This document shows, one piece after another, positions 1-9,361 of a stretch of 64,000 nt of DNA. Within the stretch, counting starts at the first letter, position 1, and each line of letters opens with the position of its first letter. Origin of the DNA: Tenacibaculum sp. MAR_2010_89 (GTDB lineage Bacteria > Bacteroidota > Bacteroidia > Flavobacteriales > Flavobacteriaceae); NCBI RefSeq assembly GCF_900105985.1, contig NZ_FNUB01000005.1, forward strand, positions 558,001-622,000, read 5' to 3'. The translations under genes were made by a program, and so were the position numbers. Under the pieces are notes generated by a model that saw only the letters and a list, made by a program, of their open reading frames with translations, was not told where the DNA came from and ran no database searches.

Positions 1-115
1 CTTCTTTAAATAAAGCAAAAGCACCTGCAAAGAATATTATATATAAAGCAACACTAATTACAATTCCACTAATAGTGTGCGTGTTAAAAAAAACATTGTA
101 GTTTCGATTGCTCAT
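1..115 (-). CDS. PepSY-associated TM helix protein (N-terminal fragment)
   Basis: The window cuts this gene; only about 38 N-terminal residues are visible. They begin MSNRNYNVFFNTHTISG and run into a hydrophobic helix, the typical opening of flavobacterial PepSY-associated inner-membrane proteins, which often accompany siderophore receptors and are thought to act in ferric-siderophore reduction or iron release in the periplasm. The ATG (complement of 113-115) overlaps the stop codon of the upstream small gene as TAATG, so translation is probably coupled. It is the fourth gene of a minus-strand iron-uptake operon led by the TonB receptor at 874-3282. The family call rests on the N-terminus alone. 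Confidence 0.7.
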   Translation of the reverse strand, partial: MSNRNYNVFFNTHTISGIVISVALYIIFFAGAFALFKE

Positions 116-417
116 TATAAAAAGGGATTGTTTTGGTTACCAAAATAATATGCTATGTATAATAGCAAGGAAATGATTAAGTATAAAGCCCAAGCTTTCC
201 ATCCATTTTTAAATAGAAACGGAATAATTAAGCAAGCGCACCATACTATAAACGTACTAAAGATTGAAGTAACCATTATTTCTTTTGAATATGGTAACCA
301 TAGTGCTAAAACCATATGCAATAATGCACTGATTATATAACCACCTAAAACTCCTGCTGATACTTTAGCGAATTGTTGTGAAGGTGATTTTGTTAAATAT
401 TTAGTGTTTGCAGGCAT
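115..417 (-). CDS. small inner-membrane protein, DUF3649-like, iron-uptake operon
   Basis: This 100-residue protein has three hydrophobic segments (about residues 20-40, 46-66 and 75-93) and an aromatic, positively charged turn (FKNGWKAW) before the last helix. Size, topology and position next to a TonB siderophore receptor and a PepSY protein resemble DUF3649 proteins of bacterial iron-uptake operons; no catalytic motif is visible. It starts 2 bases after the upstream gene stops and its stop overlaps the PepSY start codon, which supports one transcript. The DUF assignment is from memory of the family; a role in siderophore handling is inferred only from the neighbours. Confidence 0.6.
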   Translation of the reverse strand: MPANTKYLTKSPSQQFAKVSAGVLGGYIISALLHMVLALWLPYSKEIMVTSIFSTFIVWCACLIIPFLFKNGWKAWALYLIISLLLYIAYYFGNQNNPFL

Positions 418-419
418 GT

Positions 420-749
420 TTATGATGTTAAAAACTCTATAGTTAAACTTATTATAAAAAGAAGAATGAGAAATTTATAATTTGCTTCCTTAATAGGGTT
501 AAAAAGTATGAGTATGCTTAGAGTTAATAATAAAAGAGTTAAGTTTATTAATATACCAGTAGTTATTCCATATGTTACTGCAGAAGTAGTAAAAGAAAGT
601 AGGACTACTATAAGGCCAATAATTTTAACTTTTAAGGCATTGTTTTTTATCAACTTCTCTAATAAATTATTATGCAAAATTGCTTCCTTAGAAGTGTTTA
701 ATAACATAAAAACACTCATAAAATTTAATAATAGTATAACTGTATTCAT
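420..749 (-). CDS. small multi-TM protein, possibly DUF3325-like
   Basis: I chose the ATG at 749, giving 109 residues, because the longer reading frame starts at a TTG inside the terminator-like hairpin at 775-814. The protein is almost wholly hydrophobic, with four probable helices and one charged loop (KEAILHNNLLEKLIKNN). DUF3325 proteins, small membrane proteins often found beside DUF3649 and PepSY genes in siderophore operons, have this length and topology, but sequence similarity cannot be confirmed by eye. It lies between the receptor and the DUF3649-like gene, all on the minus strand. Confidence 0.5.
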   Translation of the reverse strand: MNTVILLLNFMSVFMLLNTSKEAILHNNLLEKLIKNNALKVKIIGLIVVLLSFTTSAVTYGITTGILINLTLLLLTLSILILFNPIKEANYKFLILLFIISLTIEFLTS

Positions 750-774
750 CTTTAAGTTATTTATGTAATTATTT

Positions 775-814
775 AAAAAGGCATAACTCAAAGTTCAAAA
801 ACAATGAGTTATGC
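775..814 (-). terminator. hairpin plus T-run after the receptor gene (terminator or attenuator)
   Basis: The arms GCATAACTCA (781-790) and TGAGTTATGC (805-814) are a perfect 10-bp inverted repeat with a 14-base loop. Read on the minus strand the hairpin is followed by TTTTT. It lies between the receptor stop (874) and the first small membrane gene (start 749), so it may end most receptor transcripts and let only part through to the downstream genes. Confidence 0.7.
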
Positions 815-873
815 TCGCATTTAATAAATGACAATTCAAATTATAATAGACACAATTTATGTGAAAATTATTA

Positions 874-3282
874 TTAAAATTTATATGTTAAAGTTCCTAA
901 AAATGCTCTAGGTGCTTGCGGAGTTACCGTACTCCAACCTTTATAATATTCTTTGTCAGTTAAATTGTTTGCTTTTACACTTATTCTAAATTTATCATGC
1001 TCATAGTAAAGAGAAGCATTAAAAATGGTGTATGCTGGAAGAATAAAATCACCAGCTATAGGGTAACCAACCATAGTGTTATAATCACTAGCACCATTAA
1101 CACCGAAACCTAAACCAAAGTTTTTAGCAATTCCTTCTAAGAATTTATAATCAGCCCAAAAGTTGTATGATGTTTCTGGACCAGCTTCAGCTAAACGTTT
1201 TCCAATTAAATCTGGCCTAGAAACTGATTTTGTTACTTTAGCATCATTATAGCTAAATCCACCACGAAGGTTTAAGCCCTCTATAGGATTAGCATTTAGT
1301 TCTAACTCAAAACCTTTACTATTAACAGTTCCGTCTTGTTGCTTGCTAGCACCGAATCCCATTATTTTATCTTTTACAGTAATATCATAGTAGCTAAGAG
1401 AAGCTTCTAATTTATTATTGAATAAGTTTGTTTTTACACCAAACTCTAATTGGTTAGCTTGTTCTAAATCGTATGATTGTAATTTTGTTCCAGCAGCAGG
1501 GTTAGCTACATCAATAGGTACTATTTCTGGGTTTACGTATGAGAAGCCGTTTTGATAATTAGCAAATACTGATAATTGATTCAGTATAGGTTGGTAAACA
1601 ATTCCAAACTTAGGTGAAAAAGTAGATTTTGAATATGCTTTTTGATCATCAGTAGCATCGTTTGCATCACCATCATATTTGAATCTATCATAACGAACTC
1701 CCGCCATAACAGATAATTCTGGTAAAATATTTACTACGTCTGAAATATATCCACTAAGAACATCTTGATTAATATCAGTATTTGATCTTGGAACATTTGC
1801 TAAAACAGCACTAAGGCTAGCTTGATTTGTAGGCAAATTTGCGAAACCAAAAGCTGCTGGTACTGGAATTAATTGACCTTGTGGTGTTGTAACATTAATT
1901 CCTCTGAAACCAGAACTATTATCCATAATTTGAGATTTTAAATAATCAACACCAATTACAACTCTGTTTCTAATAGTTCCTAATTTAAAATCACCAGTAA
2001 AGTTTTGTTGTAATGCTAATGTATTAGTTTCTGCATCTGTTTGTTGAGCATATAAACCGAATAAATTTGCGCGAAGATTATATAAATAAGTGTAATGTCC
2101 TTTGGATTTAGCATTACCACCAGCAATAATTGTTTGTGATGACCAATTATCAGAAACTTTATAAGCAATCTCTCCTCTGAAATTTTGAGTTGGGTTTTTA
2201 ATAGAAATATCATTACTAGTTAATGATTTGTTTCTGTCGTAATTTAGTTCACCTAAATTTTTAAAAGTTAACGCAGCTCCTCTATTTAAAAATAAAAAAG
2301 CTTGGTTAGTTTGATCAGTAGATGAAAGCTCATAGTTAAAGTTTAATGTTAACCTATTATTTACTTTATAAGAAATGGCAGGAGCTAAAAATAAAGATTT
2401 TCTAAATCCAGCATCTTGAAAACTATCTTCAGTTTGATATCCAGCATTAAATCGTAATGAAATATCCTCGTTATCTTCAAGGTTCGTGTTAAAATCAACT
2501 GTTAACTTTTTAAACCCAAAAGAACCTCCACCAACAGTAATGTTTCCTCCAGTTCCTTTGTAGGGTTTTTTAGTTACAATATTAATTAAACCACCATAAG
2601 AAGTCACAGTACTTCCAAACAAAGTAGCAGATGGTCCTTTAACAACTTCAATTCTTTCAACATTATCAGGATTAATAAATCCATTTGTTATTCCTGGTAC
2701 TCCATTTACTAGTTGAGGTTGAATTGAAAAACCACGAATTGCATAATAACCTGCACCATCACCACTTCTACCAGTTGATGACCATAATTTTTCTACACCC
2801 GTACTGTTTTTTAGCGCCTCTTCAAAACTAATAACTGATTGAGAAATTAATAATTGATTGGTAACAGTACTGTAAACTTGAGCGTTTTCAATATTTTTTA
2901 AAGGTAATTTTGCTACATAAGCTGATTTTTTTCTCGAAAATTTATTTTTTCTATTTGTGTCTACAATTACTTCATTAAGTAATTCATTTCCTTCATAAAT
3001 TGTAATTGTTAATTTTTTTGAATTTCCATCGGTTACTAAAGTCTTAGTTTTAAATCCGATATAAGAAATGACAAGTGTTTTTTCACCTCTATTGTTAGTG
3101 TTTAATTTAAAATTACCATCAATGTCTGTTTGAGTTCCATTTTTAGTTCCTTTAATTATTACGTTAACACCTATTAAAGGTTCGTTATTGTTGTCTATTA
3201 CTGTTCCGCTGATAGATCCCCCTTGCGCTACAGAATGAGCCATTACTAAAAATAGCATAATGGCAGTTATTACTCCTTTCAT
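874..3282 (-). CDS. TonB-dependent siderophore receptor
   Basis: An 802-residue outer-membrane receptor. Residues 1-19 are a signal peptide ending SVAQ. Residues about 23-105 are a carboxypeptidase-D-like domain (GTVIDNNNEPLIGVNVIIKG), usual in Bacteroidota receptors. The plug domain follows (about 125-240) with YYAIRGF, VERIEVVKGPSATLFG and GGLINIVTKKP, the signatures of FhuA/FhuE-type siderophore receptors. The 22-strand barrel fills the rest and ends PRAFLGTLTYKF, with the terminal aromatic residue expected for barrel insertion. It imports a ferric chelate using TonB energy; the PepSY and small membrane genes downstream support an iron-siderophore substrate, but the exact ligand cannot be read from sequence. 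Confidence 0.92.
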   Translation of the reverse strand: MKGVITAIMLFLVMAHSVAQGGSISGTVIDNNNEPLIGVNVIIKGTKNGTQTDIDGNFKLNTNNRGEKTLVISYIGFKTKTLVTDGNSKKLTITIYEGNELLNEVIVDTNRKNKFSRKKSAYVAKLPLKNIENAQVYSTVTNQLLISQSVISFEEALKNSTGVEKLWSSTGRSGDGAGYYAIRGFSIQPQLVNGVPGITNGFINPDNVERIEVVKGPSATLFGSTVTSYGGLINIVTKKPYKGTGGNITVGGGSFGFKKLTVDFNTNLEDNEDISLRFNAGYQTEDSFQDAGFRKSLFLAPAISYKVNNRLTLNFNYELSSTDQTNQAFLFLNRGAALTFKNLGELNYDRNKSLTSNDISIKNPTQNFRGEIAYKVSDNWSSQTIIAGGNAKSKGHYTYLYNLRANLFGLYAQQTDAETNTLALQQNFTGDFKLGTIRNRVVIGVDYLKSQIMDNSSGFRGINVTTPQGQLIPVPAAFGFANLPTNQASLSAVLANVPRSNTDINQDVLSGYISDVVNILPELSVMAGVRYDRFKYDGDANDATDDQKAYSKSTFSPKFGIVYQPILNQLSVFANYQNGFSYVNPEIVPIDVANPAAGTKLQSYDLEQANQLEFGVKTNLFNNKLEASLSYYDITVKDKIMGFGASKQQDGTVNSKGFELELNANPIEGLNLRGGFSYNDAKVTKSVSRPDLIGKRLAEAGPETSYNFWADYKFLEGIAKNFGLGFGVNGASDYNTMVGYPIAGDFILPAYTIFNASLYYEHDKFRISVKANNLTDKEYYKGWSTVTPQAPRAFLGTLTYKF

Positions 3283-3316
3283 TGTATTTATTTAGATTTA
3301 ATAAAATTTAATTCAG

Positions 3317-3346
3317 CAAAAATATTTCATTAAAATGTAACAACAA
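3317..3346 (-). promoter_or_regulatory. promoter of the siderophore receptor operon
   Basis: On the minus strand the -33 TTG (complement of 3344-3346) is followed after 19 bases by TATTTTTG (complement of 3317-3324), an exact match to the flavobacterial TAnnTTTG -7 box with ideal spacing. The transcript would begin near 3310, about 28 bases before the ATG. I could not see a convincing Fur box. Confidence 0.65.
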
Positions 3347-3421
3347 AACTTATTTAGATTAAATTTAAATAAAAAAAACTAATGTTTTGAAATTTCGATA
3401 TTTAATAGATAGAATATTCTG

Positions 3422-3572
3422 TATATTTGTAAGAAGAATTATAAATTATGATGGCTTGTAGTCCTTTTGAAGACTTGCTTATACTTCTAAAGTTTCTCAT
3501 AAAGAGAAATCCCGAATAATAAAGTTTAAAGACAATAAAAATTTAAGTATTAATCTTTAAACTAAAATAAAT
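3422..3572 (+). promoter_or_regulatory. hmgA promoter -7 box and about 140-base leader
   Basis: TATATTTG at 3422-3429 matches TAnnTTTG; no well-spaced TTG is seen upstream. The leader (about 3436-3572) is long for this genome. It holds a possible 23-codon reading frame (3448-3519, starting MMACSPFEDLL) and a small inverted repeat TTTCTC/GAAGAAA-like pair (TTTCTC 3493-3498, GAGAAA 3504-3509). No known riboswitch fold was recognised. Confidence 0.4.
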
Positions 3573-4730
<1,158 letters not shown>

Positions 4731-4878
4731 TTAGTTCAGTGTTAGTGGTTGAATATAAGGTAAATAAAACTATTTCTTTTTAACATAGGTTATAGTTTAA
4801 TAAATAAAAAATTAAAGACTTTTAATTCCCAGTTAAGAGTTTCTTTCTGTCAAAGAAAGGTTAGGATGGGGTTTTATT

Positions 4879-6042
4879 ATGAGTAAAAAAGAAGTAAAAT
4901 CAGTAAACTACGGTTTAGAAAAAATATTTGAAGGAGCACAAGATTTCCTTCCATTGTTAGGAACAGATTATGTAGAGTTTTATGTTGGTAATGCAAAACA
5001 AGCAGCACACTTTTATAAAACGGCATTCGGTTTTCAATCATTAGCCTACAAAGGTTTAGAAACAGGTTCTACTGATTCAGTAAGCTATGTATTAGTTCAA
5101 GATAAAATACGTTTAGTTTTAACAACTCCTTTAAACAGTAAATCACCTATTAATGATCATATTGTGAAGCATGGTGATGGTGTAAAAATAGTAGCTCTTT
5201 GGGTAGATGATGCAAGAAGCGCATATGAAGAAACAACCAAGCGTGGGGCGAAGTCTTATATGGAGCCAACTGTTGAAACAGATGAGCATGGTGAAGTTGT
5301 TAGAGCTGGAATTTATACTTATGGAGAAACGGTTCATATGTTTGTTGAGCGTAAAAATTATAAAGGTACGTTTATGCCAGGATTCAAAAAGTGGGAATCT
5401 GACTATAACCCAACGCCAGTAGGATTAAAATATATTGATCATATGGTTGGAAATGTAGGGTGGAACCAAATGGATGTTTGGGTTAAATGGTATGAAGAAG
5501 TAATGGGGTTTGAAAACTTTTTGTCTTTTGATGACAAACAAATTCATACTGAATACTCAGCTTTAATGAGTAAAGTGATGTCTAATGGAAACGGACGTAT
5601 TAAGTTTCCTATTAATGAACCAGCTAAAGCAGCGAAAAGATCTCAAATTGAAGAATATTTAGACTTCTATGAAGGAGCAGGAGTGCAACATATTGCAGTA
5701 GCTACTGATGATATAATCTCTACTGTAAGTCAATTAAAAGCAAGAGGAGTTGAGTTTTTACCACCACCACCACAAGCATATTATGATGATATTCCTAATA
5801 GATTAGGAGAGCATAGAGATATGATGAAAGAAGATATTGGTGAGTTACAAAAGCTATCAATAATGATTGATGCTGATGAAGAAGGATATTTATTACAAAT
5901 TTTTACAAAACCAGTTGAAGATAGACCTACGTTGTTTTTTGAAATAATTCAAAGAATGGGAGCAAGAGGTTTTGGAGCAGGTAATTTTAAAGCGTTGTTT
6001 GAATCTATAGAAAGAGAACAAGCAAAAAGAGGAACGCTCTAA
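4879..6042 (+). CDS. hpd: 4-hydroxyphenylpyruvate dioxygenase
   Basis: Converts 4-hydroxyphenylpyruvate to homogentisate with Fe(II), the step before HmgA. The 387-residue protein has two vicinal-oxygen-chelate halves; the C-terminal half carries the 2-His-1-Glu facial triad: His188 in YIDHMVGN, His271 in GVQHIAVAT and Glu355 in FFEIIQRMG. The C-terminus GFGAGNFKALFESIEREQ is the family's closing helix. Length is normal. The spacer after hmgA contains a small hairpin (TTTCTTT 4840-4846, AAAGAAA 4852-4858) followed by GGTTAGGATGGGG but no clear terminator, so read-through from hmgA is likely. A strong terminator follows at 6063-6107. Confidence 0.96.
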   Translation: MSKKEVKSVNYGLEKIFEGAQDFLPLLGTDYVEFYVGNAKQAAHFYKTAFGFQSLAYKGLETGSTDSVSYVLVQDKIRLVLTTPLNSKSPINDHIVKHGDGVKIVALWVDDARSAYEETTKRGAKSYMEPTVETDEHGEVVRAGIYTYGETVHMFVERKNYKGTFMPGFKKWESDYNPTPVGLKYIDHMVGNVGWNQMDVWVKWYEEVMGFENFLSFDDKQIHTEYSALMSKVMSNGNGRIKFPINEPAKAAKRSQIEEYLDFYEGAGVQHIAVATDDIISTVSQLKARGVEFLPPPPQAYYDDIPNRLGEHRDMMKEDIGELQKLSIMIDADEEGYLLQIFTKPVEDRPTLFFEIIQRMGARGFGAGNFKALFESIEREQAKRGTL

Positions 6043-6062
6043 ACCTAAATCTTAAGATTAAC

Positions 6063-6107
6063 AGAACCAAGAAAAAGATAAAACTCTAAATTCTTGGTTC
6101 TCTTTTT
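6063..6107 (+). terminator. terminator after hpd
   Basis: AGAACCAAGAA (6063-6073) pairs with TTCTTGGTTCT (6091-6101) and is followed by CTTTTTT. The loop is 17 bases. It separates hmgA-hpd from the tryptophan dioxygenase gene. Confidence 0.85.
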
Positions 6108-6208
6108 TATAAAAAAATGAATCAGATTTTTAAAAATATTAAATCACCTTTCTCATAAAATTTATTTTAATCAGAATATAAAATAAATTTTAATTAAAAA
6201 ATAGATAA

Positions 6209-7129
6209 ATGAGTAAAGACGATATATTAAAAGCATTAGAAGAGAAGTATGAAAAATTAGGTGTACCTTTAAATACTATGTTAGAAGGATTGTTGCATAG
6301 TACACCTATTACATACTGGGATTATATCCAAACTGATGCTTTGTTAGGTTTACAAATTCCTAGAACAACAGAAAAAGATGAGATGGTTTTTATCATGTAT
6401 CATCAAGTAAATGAACTGTTGTTTAAAATGATATTATGGGAAATTGATCAAATTTCACTTTCAAAAAAAGTAATAACAGCAGAAAAATTTTCAAAACACT
6501 TAATGAGGGTAAGCAGGTATTTTGATATGCTGTGCAGTTCATTTAGTGTAATGGGAGAAGGAATGGATGTTGATCAGTATTTAAAGTTTAGAAATACTTT
6601 GGCACCAGCTAGTGGGTTTCAAAGTGCGCAATATCGTAAAATAGAGTTTGCTTCAACAGAGTTAATTAACTTGATTGATGTTAGATATAGAGATACAATT
6701 GATCGAGATTCATCTTTTAAAAATGCGTTTGAGCATTTGTATTGGCAAGCGGCTGGTAAAAATCATCAAACAGGAGAGAAAACAATACTTATAAAGCTTT
6801 TCGAGAAAAAATATATGGGAGAGTTTATTGAGTTTATGGAAGATTACAATGACTGTAATTTGTCTAAAAAATTCAAAGAATTACCTGAGGATGTTCAAAA
6901 GAATGAAGAATTAGTAAAAGCTATGCGTCATTATGATTATACTGTAAATGTAAAATGGGTAATGGCACATTATAATGCTGCAGGAAAATATTTAGGTGGT
7001 GGAGAAAAAGATTTAGAAGCAACAGGAGGAAGTAATTGGCGCAAATATATGCATCCAAAATACCAGCGTAGAATATTTTTTCCTTATTTATGGAGTGAAG
7101 AAGAATTGAAAAATTGGGGAACCTTTTAA
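6209..7129 (+). CDS. tryptophan 2,3-dioxygenase family protein
   Basis: Haem enzyme opening the indole ring of L-tryptophan to N-formylkynurenine, the first step of the kynurenine pathway. The 306-residue protein keeps the family blocks: EMVFIMYHQVNELLFKMILWE (after about residue 57), the substrate-binding FRNTLAPASGFQSAQYR, the likely haem-ligand helix WVMAHYNAAGKYLGG with His254, and ATGGSNWRKYM near the C-terminus. It is a divergent, Bacteroidota-type member: the classic GTGGSxGxxYLR is changed to EATGGSNWRKYM. It has terminators on both sides, so it is probably its own transcription unit. The other kynurenine genes are not in the window. Confidence 0.9.
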   Translation: MSKDDILKALEEKYEKLGVPLNTMLEGLLHSTPITYWDYIQTDALLGLQIPRTTEKDEMVFIMYHQVNELLFKMILWEIDQISLSKKVITAEKFSKHLMRVSRYFDMLCSSFSVMGEGMDVDQYLKFRNTLAPASGFQSAQYRKIEFASTELINLIDVRYRDTIDRDSSFKNAFEHLYWQAAGKNHQTGEKTILIKLFEKKYMGEFIEFMEDYNDCNLSKKFKELPEDVQKNEELVKAMRHYDYTVNVKWVMAHYNAAGKYLGGGEKDLEATGGSNWRKYMHPKYQRRIFFPYLWSEEELKNWGTF

Positions 7130-7140
7130 AAAATAAAAAA

Positions 7141-7169
7141 CCATTAATTTATTGAATTAATGGTTTTTT
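7141..7169 (+). terminator. terminator after tryptophan dioxygenase
   Basis: CCATTAAT (7141-7148) and ATTAATGG (7156-7163) form a hairpin with a 7-base loop, preceded by an A-run and followed by TTTTTT. It overlaps the apparent 5' extension of the next reading frame, which argues for the later start at 7217. Confidence 0.9.
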
Positions 7170-7216
7170 ATTTTTGGAATGGTAATTGTCTATTAAATTT
7201 CATAAGTTTGAATATT

Positions 7217-7993
7217 ATGAAAATAAATAAACTATTAATAGTATTGCTTTGTTTAGCAATAAATGTTTCATCTCAAGAAAGACCTGTGGCTTTTAAAGGA
7301 GGAGAATGGTTGCGTTATAAAATGAGTTACAGTGGTTTTTTAAGAGCTGGAACTGCCGTGTTAGAATTAAAAGATGAAAAGTTAAAAAATAGAAATGTAA
7401 TTCATGCAACAGGAAGAGGTTGGACTACTGGTATGATAAGTTGGTTTTTTGAAGTGAAAGATAAGTATGAAAGCTATTTTACAGCTGATGAGGTAAAGCC
7501 ATATTTATTTAAAAGGGATATTAATGAAGGAGGTTTTAAGAAAAAAAGAAATGTGTCTTTTAACTATGAAAATAATACAGCTTATGTACAAGATTTTACA
7601 AAGCAAAAAGATAGTGTTATTTCAATAAAGAGTCCTCAAGATATGATATCTACTTTTTATTTTTTAAGAAGTTATGATACTCAGAAAATGAAAAAGGGAG
7701 AAGAGATTAATGTAGATATGTTTTTTGATGATAAAAGTTACCCTTTTAAACTTCGTTTTTTAGGTTATGAAACTTTAAAAACAAAATTCGGAAAGGTTAA
7801 AACTCAGAAATTTAGACCTTTAGTTCAGGCTGGTAGGGTTTTTAAGGCACAAGAAAGTGTTACGGTTTGGATAACTGCAGATGATAATAAAGTGCCAATT
7901 AAAATGAAAGCATCACTAGCTGTTGGGTCGTTACGAGCAGAATTAGAAGCATACAGAGGATTGGCTAATCCTTTCGAAATAATAGTAGATTAA
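7217..7993 (+). CDS. DUF3108 family exported protein
   Basis: The ATG at 7217 gives 258 residues and a clean signal peptide (MKINKLLIVLLCLAINVSSQ); the upstream extension runs into the preceding terminator. The mature part begins RPVAFKGGEWLRYKMSYSGF and is a predicted beta-rich periplasmic or surface domain with the GxAxLEL and DKYESYF features of DUF3108. No enzyme function is established for the family. A TAAGTTTG sequence at 7203-7210 resembles a -7 box but would give almost no leader. The M23-like lipoprotein gene follows, but with its own promoter, so the association may be only positional. Confidence 0.75.
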   Translation: MKINKLLIVLLCLAINVSSQERPVAFKGGEWLRYKMSYSGFLRAGTAVLELKDEKLKNRNVIHATGRGWTTGMISWFFEVKDKYESYFTADEVKPYLFKRDINEGGFKKKRNVSFNYENNTAYVQDFTKQKDSVISIKSPQDMISTFYFLRSYDTQKMKKGEEINVDMFFDDKSYPFKLRFLGYETLKTKFGKVKTQKFRPLVQAGRVFKAQESVTVWITADDNKVPIKMKASLAVGSLRAELEAYRGLANPFEIIVD

Positions 7994-8045
7994 CTTTAAG
8001 TTGTTTAAGTATTGTTAAAGTGTTAAATACAAATATAAATATTTG

Positions 8046-8053
8046 TATTTTTG
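8046..8053 (+). promoter_or_regulatory. -7 box of the M23 lipoprotein-pgi operon
   Basis: TATTTTTG matches TAnnTTTG exactly. It lies inside the longest open frame (TTG at 8043), so that extension cannot be translated from this promoter; the coding start is downstream, probably TTG 8082. The -33 region is weak (TTA near 8023). Confidence 0.55.
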
Positions 8054-8081
8054 CGAGAATAGGCAATTAAAAACAACCTCC

Positions 8082-9359
8082 TTGAGAAAAATCACCATTT
8101 TACTAGTGTTATTTACTTTTTTATTCTCTTGTAAAAAAGAAGAAAAAAGAGAGATAATTGAGACTAAGGTAATTGAAAAACCAAAACCAGTGCTTTTGTA
8201 TGGGTTTAATTTAGATAATTATAATGTTGTACATGATACAATAAAAAATGGAGATAGTTTTGGACTTATTTTAGATAGACATCATGTAATGTATCCTAAA
8301 ATAAATAAAATAGCCACTACAATTAAAGAAACTTTTGATGTAAGAAGAGTTAGATCTGGAAAACCATATACAATATTGACATCAAAAGATTCAATTAAAA
8401 AAGCTCAGGTATTTATTTATAAACATAATAAAGTCAATGCAACAATTATAAATTTTAAAGATTCTGTAATTTCTGCATATAAGCATAAAAAGAAAGTTAA
8501 AATTGTAGAAAAAGAAATAGCAGGAGAAATTTATTCTAATTTATCTGTTACTATGGATAGTTTAGGGTTAACACCTACATTGACTAACACAGTAGCAGAT
8601 ATCTATGCATGGACATTAGATTTTTATAGATTGCAAAAAGGTGATAAATTTAAACTTATTTATGAAGAGAAATTTATTAATGATACTGTTTTTGTTGGGT
8701 ATGGAGAAGTAAAAGCTGGCTTGTTTAATCATAAAGGGGAAGATTTATATGCTTATAAGTTTGTAGCTGACTCTATAAAGAATATAGCTGAATTTTACGA
8801 TGAGAAAGGAAATATGTTAAGGAGTACTTTTCTAAAATCACCTATAAAGTTTCAGTATAGAATATCTTCACGTTATAATTTAAGAAGAAAGATAGCTTTA
8901 TATGGTAGAGTTAGAGCGCACCGAGGAACTGATTTTGCTGCTCCTTATGGAACTCCAATAATGTCAACTGCGAGTGGAACAGTTGTGGAATCAGCTAGAA
9001 GAGGAGGTAATGGTAATTATGTTAAAGTGAAACATAATAGCACATATAGTACTCAGTATTTGCATATGAAAAGAAGAAAGGTGAGAGTCGGAGATTATGT
9101 GAAGCAAGGAGATATTATAGGTTTAGTAGGTATGACAGGTAATACCAGTGGACCTCATGTATGTTATCGTTTTTGGAAAAACGGTAGACAAGTAGATCCA
9201 TTTCGTGAAAAATTACCTTCAGCTAAGCCATTAAAAGATAGCATTAAGCCAAGATATTTTAATTTTATAGAACCTTTAAAAAAACAATTAGATAGCATTC
9301 CTTTTTTTAAAAAAACTACAGCTATTTTTGTTGAAAAAGAAACATTAGCTACCAAGTAA
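8082..9359 (+). CDS. M23 (LytM-like) peptidase-family lipoprotein
   Basis: Starting at TTG 8082 the 425-residue protein has a lipoprotein signal (KITILLVLFTFLFSC) and a charged tether. A coiled, beta-rich middle region is followed by a LytM/M23 domain (about residues 265-390). The first metal ligands are present (HRGTDFA: His280, Asp284), and YLHM holds His328, but the HxH motif reads GPHVCYRFW, with Cys361 in place of the second His. The protein may be a regulator or scaffold of peptidoglycan hydrolysis, or may use Cys as zinc ligand. It probably acts in the periplasm, anchored to a membrane. pgi follows after 2 bases. Confidence 0.85.
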   Translation: MRKITILLVLFTFLFSCKKEEKREIIETKVIEKPKPVLLYGFNLDNYNVVHDTIKNGDSFGLILDRHHVMYPKINKIATTIKETFDVRRVRSGKPYTILTSKDSIKKAQVFIYKHNKVNATIINFKDSVISAYKHKKKVKIVEKEIAGEIYSNLSVTMDSLGLTPTLTNTVADIYAWTLDFYRLQKGDKFKLIYEEKFINDTVFVGYGEVKAGLFNHKGEDLYAYKFVADSIKNIAEFYDEKGNMLRSTFLKSPIKFQYRISSRYNLRRKIALYGRVRAHRGTDFAAPYGTPIMSTASGTVVESARRGGNGNYVKVKHNSTYSTQYLHMKRRKVRVGDYVKQGDIIGLVGMTGNTSGPHVCYRFWKNGRQVDPFREKLPSAKPLKDSIKPRYFNFIEPLKKQLDSIPFFKKTTAIFVEKETLATK

Positions 9360-9361
9360 TT

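Noticed and set aside
7160..7216. Longer N-terminus of the DUF3108 protein
   Set aside because: It overlaps a clear terminator and would put residues before a complete signal peptide.
8043..8081. Longer N-terminus of the M23 lipoprotein
   Set aside because: It overlaps an exact -7 promoter box, and the lipoprotein signal begins at the later TTG.
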